Shown piece after piece: positions 56,390 through 64,000 of a stretch of 64,000 nt of DNA (position 1 is the first letter of the stretch; each line of letters starts with the position of its first letter). The notes under the pieces are model-generated. The model did not search any database and was not told where the DNA came from. It was given only the letters and a program-made list of their open reading frames with translations. Origin of the DNA: Nephrocerus scutellatus (Eukaryota > Arthropoda > Insecta > Diptera > Pipunculidae); NCBI GenBank assembly GCA_947095585.1, contig OX352761.1:137670277-137734276 (forward strand). Direction: 5' to 3'. The position numbers were made by a program, and so were the translations under genes.

Positions 56390-57725
56390 TTATTTTACTG
56401 TTATAACTTCTGCTTTGCTGGGAATATGCAAAAATGAAGAAGTCTTCTGGATGGCGTTATTGCTTGATTCGCTTTTCTTAGGCTTTAGCAGCGTTCCTAG
56501 GACAATTCCCAGAAACAAAATCAAACCCACTTGATGGTTCGAGATAAACTTTTTTGCACAATCTGTCGGATTATCAATGTTAAGCGAATATATCTAAAAA
56601 GTATAAACTAGTATTTATTTAATATATCAACTTAATAGCAAGTTATCTAACCTGCTGCACTAGGTGTCCTCCAACAATACTAACCGCCGTGTAATAGGGC
56701 CAGGTCTGGTCACATGTTAAGCCCGCCGTCACTAACCCAAAGAGCATAGCTGTGGTAAACCCAGACAGCCACAGCTTTGTGTTTTCACCAAATCTTAGCG
56801 CTGTTGATTTTACACCAATTTGAAGATCGTCAAGTTTATCTTGATGTGCATAAATAGTGTCATAAACAATAGTCCAACAAATTCCTGATAAATATAGTGG
56901 CAAGCAGGCAGACAAACATACATTTCCTTCCGTAGCACACCAACCAAGCAGTGCACCCCAATTAAAAGCCATGCCCAGAACTAGTTGTGGCCAGTAGGTG
57001 ACTCTTTTCATGAGTGGATATGTAATGACGAGCCCTAAGGAACTTGCACCTAAAAGGATTGATTGCCAATTCAATTGAACCAGCACCAATAAACCGAGAC
57101 TTAATTGAGCCGACAGAAAAACAATCGCGTCGAATTGGCTTATTTCCCCGCTTGCTAATGGTCGTGTCCGAGTACGTTCAACTTTGGCATCAATATCTTT
57201 ATCCCAAAGGTCGTTAATGGTGCAGCCAGCTCCGCGCATTATCAAAGCACCTGTACCAAAAAGGCTTAACATGAAAAAGTCAGGCCAGCATGCGGCGTGT
57301 GTGCTTAGAGCTATGCTCCATGCGCAAGGCCAAAAGAGGAGGTATGTTCCTGAAGAAAGCAAATAAAGATGGTGAATGCAAAAGAGGAATATTTGTTATC
57401 GCTTACCAATAGGACGATCCAACCGCATTAATCGAGCATATGGGGACAGCGCTATTTTAATCTTTTTAGAAAGCTTTATTTCTTGAGTTTTAGATGTATT
57501 GCTACAGTTATCAGAAAGACTTCTTAAACCAATTATTCCTAAGTGTTGATTCCATCTCAAAAGAGCTTCATTTCCAGAGATTCCATATTTCATATGGTGG
57601 AAGTTCTGTGCGGGGTATATTGTTGGCGCAGTTAGTAAGTTTGCATTAGCAAAGTAGTGCCCACGTAAACTTGTTGATAGCGTGAAAATTTTACAACGAG
57701 AGTAAAACACTCGTCGTAGCATCAT
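56390..57725 (-). CDS. Coq2: Coq2, 4-hydroxybenzoate polyprenyltransferase
   Basis: Three exons, 57,725-57,407, 57,349-56,652 and 56,593-56,390, give 406 residues (human COQ2 about 420). Coq2 is an inner-mitochondrial-membrane UbiA-type enzyme that joins the polyprenyl tail to 4-hydroxybenzoate, the committed step of ubiquinone synthesis. The N-terminus is basic and Ser/Arg-rich with few acidic residues ([21 protein letters not shown]), as for a mitochondrial presequence. [20 protein letters not shown] opens the membrane domain. The two prenyl-diphosphate/Mg motifs are intact: [20 protein letters not shown] and [16 protein letters not shown]. About eight hydrophobic segments follow the UbiA pattern. 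The Lys/Ser-rich C-terminal tail is not conserved. Exon phases agree throughout. Confidence 0.96.
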
Positions 57726-58982
57726 TTTTTGTTGGTTTCAAATAGATCTAGAAAAATACAAATTGAATTCTAACATAATTCACGTACAGCTTGAACAGAT
57801 ACGAACCTTAAGCTATGGCAACGGCAAGACTAGATCGAGTTAGAAGTGATATTTTACAAAAACTTGTGAAACTATAAACATATAAACACTATAAACCCCG
57901 TGATACATGGGGTTTTGCAAGCTTAGAAGGGTTCCATTTAAGCAGTTATTGCATTTGAATTAAAAATCATTTGATTGTTGTATTTAAACTTTACATAACA
58001 GACTGGTTTAAGTTTTTATAGTATGTAAATGTAAACGAGTTGAATCACGGCGCTGTAGAAATAGTAGAACCGAAAAGTCATTCTTTTCTCAATACACCAT
58101 GTCCATGGTCAGTAAGAATCACATTATCAAAACAAACTGGAAAAAACAGCAACCGCATGTGTTGGATGAATCAAAATATTGACATAAAAATAAAATTTTC
58201 TTATTTTTGAGCATTTAAAATGTTACAGGTTTTTTAATTTACTTTGTTACTGCCATACACGACACAGTCATGAATAAGCCAACAGATAAGGCACAATGCT
58301 GACTGTAGCAATTGCCTTGGTTAAATGATTGCGCATGCTAGTTGGCTGATTCTGATTTTTTTAAATTTTCTTGTTTGACAAGCAAAAATGTGCAATTTCC
58401 TCAATCGTTAATTAACTTGTGTGTACATATTAAACTTAATATGTCAAAATTAATAAATATTAATGAATAATAGCTTAAAAATGATGAATGCGCAAATTTT
58501 ATGTATTGTTAGCGGGAAAACATAAATATGCAATCACACGATTGTCTTGCTTGAATGTGTCGTGTATCAAGTAAATTAATACTGATAACTACTTCAGTGC
58601 ACTTCATTCTTTTTAAATTTTTACAAAACTATTTTCAGTTTTTTTTGGTACTTTTCAATAAGACTTATAATTTTCAATTTTCTAAGGAATGCAATATAAT
58701 TACGGCAATTGCTTTTAAGAAATGAAAAACTATTATATTACGACTAACTTGCAGTAGTTTTAAGAAACTCGAAAGAAAGTGGAAGAATAGAGTTGATTCG
58801 ATTATTCTTAAGAAATCAATCTCTGCTAAAAACAAATAGACTTTTTAGCTGACAGCTCTTGTTTTATTTAAAATTCGGTTGTGAAGCTCACTCGATTATC
58901 ATAGATAATTATTTTAGAAACCAGACACTTTTTTTAAAAATTGGATAGAGGGTTGACTCCCATAAATTTTTTTTTAAAAAAG
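57726..58982. other. Gene-free AT-rich stretch upstream of Coq2
   Basis: No recognisable gene, RNA or repeat. Confidence 0.45.
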
Positions 58983-60115
58983 TTACTCGATTTTCTTCAA
59001 ATACATGTGTGTATCTCTGATTAAAGAATTTACAATAAAAATTTTAAATTTCTTTCTCTTATTTCTGTTATTTTCTCTTCTTTGATCACCATTCATTTTA
59101 TTTTTTGATGAATAGTACGACAATATGCACTTATAATTTGAAAACATACCTCGGAACATAAATAAACAAATACATTTTGCGATTGTCTTTTCCCGTTTAT
59201 TACCTAGGTCAGTGAATCCATCAGTATGATCATGATAAGAACTATATTCAAGATCTCGTTTAATATCGGCCTCGTCATATACAATAACCGCATATCTTGA
59301 ATTATCATCCATGTCCTTGCATCTTTCAGCTCAATTATTAGAAATGTATTCATTAATACCAGGTTTTAGGTATTTTACTGGCATCCAACTTCGAATTGAA
59401 GATATACAGCTGGTAGTCGACATAGAAATGCCTTTTTAAAATATCGATATGTTTTTTTGCGAAAATATATATTTTGATCTAGAAATTTTTGGGGTTGGCT
59501 CTATTTCGTCGTTTTAGATTTTCGGAGCAATAACCTTTTGCCTAGTTCCTTTGAATGGTCTTCTACGTAAATCAACTGATCTATTCTTTTGTTTAAACTT
59601 ATTTTAAGCAACCTGTTAATTTTTCGTAAATAACGAACTTTTAGAGTTAGAGATCTAATTTTTACTTTTTTTTGCTGTATTTCCTTTTTCGTAATTGCTA
59701 ATTTCACTTCAATATTATTAGATTTTTTGTTTGGGTCTCACAATTACGACACATTGATTTGTCTTCTTTTGCTTCGGTACAAAATAATTTCGAAGGAGGT
59801 TTGTATTTCTCAAATTATTCTAGGGTTAAATCTGCGTTACTGGAACCAGGTTTAGAATAGTTATGAAAAAGAATTTTTATCTATTTATATAAATATAATT
59901 TAATATTTAATTAATTATCTTTTAAAAACCGGTATAAAATTTATATTATTATTAAATAAACTGCAATCTTTTTATATAACTTGGGTCAGGCATGTTAAAA
60001 TAATCATCTTCAGTTTCGATATCACTAGAATAACCTAAATTTAAAGATGGGTCAGTACCCATCTGATTTTGAAGCTTGACTTCATCAACGAAATGATCCT
60101 TGCATACCTTAAAAC
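58983..60115 (-). pseudogene. P-element-type (THAP/THAP9-like) transposase relic
   Basis: Three pieces in N-to-C order on the minus strand. First, about 60,095-59,985: VCKDHFVDEVKLQNQ, the Cys-x2-His-Phe end of a THAP zinc finger, then an acidic tail. Second, 59,707-59,501: a basic leucine-rich coiled coil (VKIRSLTLKVRYLRKINRLL), as follows THAP domains in P-type transposases. Third, 59,300-59,100: YAVIVYDEADIKRDLEYSSY, HDHTDGFTDLGNKRE and CLFMFRGMFSNYKCILSYYS, which line up with the DE-x-x-IK ... GF-x-DLG ... FM-x-RG segment of the THAP9/P catalytic domain. The rest of the catalytic domain and the first half of the zinc finger are missing and the pieces lie in different frames, so the copy is dead. 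A host gene fragment is the alternative. Confidence 0.62.
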
Positions 60116-60234
60116 ATTTAATTAAATTGTTTCTTACTTACATTCTATATAAATAGACACATTCCTTTATTATTTGGTAATAATCGCCAAAATATCTGTT
60201 TTTGAGGACGAGCATATTTCAAAGTATTTCATTT

Positions 60235-60335
60235 TTTCCACGCATCACACGCGACTCGCGACACGCGTCACACGCGCGATGGCCTATGAAAAGGTGGTTA
60301 AAAAGGACCTCAAAGTAGTCGAAAATACAGACAAA
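60235..60335 (+). repeat. ACGCG-rich repeat, copy 2
   Basis: CACGCATCACACGCGACTCG, CGACACGCGTCACACGCGCG and AAAAAGGACCTCAAAGTAGT match the 7,640-7,830 block in kind and order. Confidence 0.5.
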
Positions 60336-60514
60336 TATGGGCCAAGTCAAGTTGATTAAACTTTTTAAAAATAATAAATACATATACATACATACATATT
60401 ATTATTCTTTGAAGCATCGATAAATTACTAGTATTAGACTTTTGAAAAGCCCTGATAATTTAAGACTGCACGTCGCTCTGCACATCGCTCACATCGGGTA
60501 AATTTAAAACAAAA

Positions 60515-60640
60515 TTGTTGGGATGTGTGCAAAATTTCAGGAAAAGCCGGTCCTAGGAAGTGCGCTAAAAATTGATCGCAAGATTCCACCAGCCACAGAC
60601 AACCATGAGCGCGAAGTTAATATATAGAATTTAAAAATTG
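60515..60640 (+). repeat. Dispersed repeat 'B' copy 4, 3' part
   Basis: GTGTGCAAAATTTCAGG, GCGCTAAAAATTGATCGCAA, GATTCCACCAGCCACAGAC and GCGAAGTTAATATATAGAAT repeat the 3' half of the other copies. Confidence 0.6.
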
Positions 60641-61193
60641 AAATCTTTTTTGTAAATTCGTTAAAAGGAGATTTGATTTTGTGGTGAAATTCCCCAATTG
60701 ATGGTGAAAACATAGCAGCCACAGCGCACGGTTGGTGCGACGTGCACACAAGACACAACGACGTACGAAGTAGAAGTACTACTAAAATTCTTCATTTTGA
60801 AGTTGAGTTATTAAGCTGTTAAGCAATGCGAGTGCGTATTTTATATAATATGATACAAAACACAAATTAAGAATGCACTCACACACCAGAGTGTACAACC
60901 CATTTGAATTGCGAAACCCATTCCTTTTTTTTATAAACATTTTTGTTCTACTTCGTTCCTCTTGATATCTCTATGCTCTTTTATTCGGGCCATATTTTAA
61001 CATTACGGGTGTTTTATTGTAGGTGTGTTTCACTTATACCAGAATCTACCCTTTGGGGGTGGAGGGATTTATGAATTTGATGGTTAGGGGTTTGTGGGTC
61101 TTTGGTGGCGGCTTAGGGCTTGGGTTAGTTGCTTGGAGCCCTTATCGTGCCCCTATTACTCCACAAGACCAGAACCCCTACGACAACATCTTA
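60641..61193. other. Spacer with a G-rich strand-biased patch
   Basis: About 61,048-61,140 is G/T-rich on the plus strand (TTTGGGGGTGGAGGG, GGTTAGGGGTTTGTGGG, GGTGGCGGCTTAGGGCTTGG), resembling the reverse complement of the C/A-rich patch at 12,265-12,540. No gene. Confidence 0.5.
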
Positions 61194-62455
61194 TATTGTG
61201 AAAATAATTAAAAATTTTCTTTTTAACAGGGTCTTTTTTGTACAGGTGTATGGCAGCCTGTCGACAAGGAAAAGGATTAAAGCCGGAGTTCCCCAAGGCT
61301 CCAGACTTGGACCAGTCCTATTTAGCATCTTCACGGCGGATCAACCCACCAATACAGCGGGAACAAGGACCATGCTTTTCGCGGATGACTCCATCACGTA
61401 TGCCGTTTCCCGCTCTCCAGAGATAGCTGCCCGAAGAGTGGAGGAACACCTCCGAAATCTTTGGGAGTACTACCTGAAGTGGGGACTGAAGATCAACGCC
61501 AACAAAACGGAACTCATCTGCTTCCGAGTACCAGCAACCGAAACAAGGATAAGAAAAATCGCAAGTCGGTGCAGAGCCTTAAAAATTACCCTTCCGGATA
61601 ACACGATAATAAACACCGAGTCAGAGACTAAGTACCTGGGAATCAACTTTACTGAGAGGCTCAAGTTTAACTCTCACATCGATAAAACAATGAAAAAAGC
61701 GAACTACGCTCTTCATTTGGTGCACCCGCTACTAAAAAGACGAAACGGACTGTCCAAAAACACCAGGCTGCTCATCTACAAGCAGCCCATCAGGGCAGTG
61801 ATAACCTATGGCTATCCCATATGGTTCACCGTCTCACCAACAACGATGAAGAAGATCTCCCTATTTGAAAGGAAGGTACTAAGGATCTGTACAGGACTCT
61901 GGAGGGTGCCAAACAGTTATAAGTTTGTGTCGACTGCAAGACTTTACGAAGCAGCAGGTCTGCTGCCAATAACCGACCACTTGTTCCAAATGGCGAGGAA
62001 ATTCGTCGACAGATTGGAAACTCATCCAAGTCCTGAGATGCAAGGACTGAGAAGCGAAGAAATCGAGCCAAGTCACCGGTACATACACATCAGAGCATTC
62101 ACAGATGCTAGATTCGACGACATCTTTAATAATCACGACGTCCCCTTCTACGAGAAGGCCAGCAATCAGCATTACAGAGGCTGAAGTTCGCCCTGTTTAT
62201 ACCCCCTCTTATATTTTTTCATTTTTATTTTATTTTAAAATTTATTGCTTAAAATTAAATTGCTGTAAATATAAACATGTAGTAGATTAAGTAGTCAAAA
62301 TTATTGTTTAGTAATAAGCAATTAAAAAAAAGACAATGTAAATACGTCGGGCCCCTATTGTTGAGCCGACACTTATTAATAATAGTTATAAGTTTAGTTT
62401 TAAGTCAAAATTGTATATTACTGAAATGTTTAATAAAAAATATCTTAATCTAAAT
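61194..62455 (+). mobile_element. 5'-truncated jockey-like LINE with 12-bp target-site duplication
   Basis: An uninterrupted frame runs to 62,184 and contains the C-terminal half of a reverse transcriptase. KRIKAGVPQGSRLGPVLFSI and the catalytic TMLFADDSITYAV are followed by WGLKINANKTELICF, TKYLGINFTERLKFNSHI, ITYGYPIWFTVSPTT and FERKVLRICTGLWRVP. This order and the YG-x-P-x-W block are typical of jockey-clade elements. The N-terminal half, ORF1 and endonuclease are absent. The 12-mer GACAACATCTTA flanks the insertion at 61,182-61,193 and 62,456-62,467. The intact frame and exact duplication imply recent insertion. There is no long poly(A) tail. Confidence 0.85.
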
Positions 62456-62467
62456 GACAACATCTTA

Positions 62468-62890
62468 GACTTCATTACCTTTACTTTAGGTATTTATTTA
62501 ACCTTTCGATTTTCCTGAAACGTGATGCAAACGAGGCATTGCGATACGCTCCTACGACAAAGTTTAGCACCTGTCAGATTAGTCGATTTTTTCAGTTAAT
62601 CAATGTACTATTTTGTTAACAAAAAGTATTTCAGTATTTTGTAATTTCTTTAGATCATCCTTTCCAGCACTATTAATCAAATTGTTACAACTACAAAGAC
62701 TATTGTACATTATCTACAGTGAATTGAATTCGGTATAAAGCTGATTTAAATATTTTTTATTTACATTAGGAGCCTATGAAAAGTTAAACAAAATTTATTA
62801 ATTGAAAATTATTTCCAAAAAAAATAAAAAAATAATCACAACTATACTGCTGCAATTAAAAACAATAAAAGAAACAATAATAGAAACAAA
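62468..62890. other. Upstream region of the unrecognised two-TM gene
   Basis: AT-rich; likely contains its promoter and leader, but no element is clear. Confidence 0.4.
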
Positions 62891-63793
62891 ATGAAATCAT
62901 CTGAAGATCCGTTCAAAATTCTTCATAGGCTTCAAAATGCGGAAAGGTTTATATCTGGTCAAGACTTTACCAAACTTCCGACAGACCCAGAAGACTTTTC
63001 AAATTTCTCCTTACATAATTGGGAAGAAAATGTTGGCCTTAATGGATTTAACAAAACTAGTAGTGGACATGAGAATAAACCACAAAAGATAAATTCGAAA
63101 CGAAATGGTATATATAACGTCGATTTTTGTTTCTTAATTTTTTAACTAATTTTATCAAATATTTAAGAATTTAAAAGAAACATTTTCGATGGTACCAATT
63201 ATGACACAGACGAGGATGTAATCGACTCATGTCCAATCTTGAATGAACATTGTAAAAAACTACCATCTCAAGGTTCATCGGTTCGTTCAAAACATTCCTC
63301 CTCATCAGTCGGTTACAATAAAAGTCCTATGACATATTTAGAAAATACAGCACGTAAAACATCTTCGGTTTTCATGGACGATCAAATGAGTGCAACAATG
63401 CTTGCTGATGAAATTGGCAAAGAGGCTCTAGACGCAATAAATCTGGTGATGCTACTTGGAATGGCGCTCGGCCTGTTGGTCACTCAAGGCTTAGCCTGTA
63501 TGGATATATATCTCAGTTGGTTGCAAAAGCAGATTATTCAAATGAAAAATGTTTTTACGCGAGGCCAATCGGCGAGCGAGTTTTTTAACTCCGATGACGA
63601 CACCCAATACAGCGGCCGTCTTAAATTGCTTCTATCTCCGTTGCTTGCAACATTCGCTATTCTATATGGTTTTATTTACATCCTTAAATGCTTTGTTAAA
63701 TTTCTACTAGCCCCAGCACCCATTTACCTTGCACAATTAATACAACAGGGTAGCGCTCAAGACAATGTTGATCTTGACTTTTTAAAAATCTAA
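62891..63793 (+). CDS. Uncharacterised protein with two predicted membrane segments
   Basis: I do not recognise this protein. Two exons, 62,891-63,107 and 63,168-63,793, agree in phase and give 280 residues. The ATG follows GAAACAAA, a good fly start context, and is the first in frame. The first half is polar and acidic with Ser-rich patches (DGTNYDTDEDVIDSCP; SSVRSKHSSSSVGY). Two strongly hydrophobic segments follow, about 164-184 (INLVMLLGMALGLLVTQGLA) and 226-250 (LSPLLATFAILYGFIYILK plus CFVKFLL), separated by an acidic, Asp-rich loop. Both termini would face the same side of the membrane. No cleavable signal peptide is seen. AATAAA at about 63,826 is a likely poly(A) signal. Codon texture and splicing argue for a real gene; function is unknown. 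Confidence 0.75.
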
Positions 63794-63831
63794 TTAACTT
63801 TGTTAATTTATAAACATTACGGGTAAATAAA

Positions 63832-64000
63832 GATACACAATATTCCATAAAATGCTTAAATACTTTTTTACAAGTTATGATAATAAAAGCAGTGCTAGTG
63901 CTAGGAGTCAATGGTCGGTGGTAATTTACCCTGGATAATTGATTCACATTTGATTATCTCCTGTTTTATCTAAATTTTTTTTTATAAAATCTCCTGGTTA
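63832..64000. other. Terminal AT-rich flank
   Basis: Downstream of the last gene; nothing recognisable before the window ends. Confidence 0.4.

Overview
This window looks like a nuclear chromosome segment of a higher fly (Diptera, Brachycera). The genes have introns with GT-AG borders, the DNA is AT-rich, and almost every protein recognised has a clear Drosophila-type counterpart (Ncd, Drice, eIF4AIII, DNA polymerase iota, Ada2b, Etfb). The dense, varied transposon debris would suit a fly with a larger genome than Drosophila, such as a tephritid fruit fly. That placement is inference.

Layout. 1-10,300 is gene-poor and repeat-rich: an antisense RTE-type LINE remnant, a 110-bp tandem array, two tRNA-derived SINE copies, and a nearly perfect 579-bp tandem duplication carrying a mitochondrial ATP6 fragment. 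10,350-17,701 holds a single-exon two-pore potassium channel followed by a six-exon orthologue of human C2orf69; its reading frame continues for 102 codons past a UGA stop. 17,700-22,390 is LINE debris and AT-rich DNA. 22,390-27,911 holds three compact genes: a short membrane-anchored glucosidase-II-beta-like protein (-), a short Vti1b-type SNARE (+) and WDR37 (-). 27,912-32,361 has no gene and is filled by small inverted-repeat elements and local duplications. 32,362-34,982 is Ada2b (+). 35,000-39,250 holds a SINE and a decayed LINE. 39,258-41,453 is DNA polymerase iota (-). 41,454-44,266 has two foldback elements, one just upstream of ncd. 44,267-52,816 holds ncd (+), Bpnt1 (-), Etfb (+) and the effector caspase Drice (-), a group I recall as neighbours in Drosophila (99C). 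54,672-57,725 holds eIF4AIII (+) and Coq2 (-) tail to tail. 58,983-60,115 is a broken P-element-type transposase, 61,194-62,455 a 5'-truncated LINE with target-site duplication, and 62,891-63,793 an unrecognised two-membrane-segment protein.

The genes are ordinary housekeeping, signalling and repair functions and do not form one pathway. The strongest unusual signals are the in-frame extension after the C2orf69 stop, the duplicated mitochondrial insert, and a set of transposon structures (nested SINE in a foldback element, an inverted SINE, a P-like relic, a long-armed foldback near the ncd promoter). All coordinates come from reading the sequence by eye; exon borders were checked by phase arithmetic, not by transcript data.
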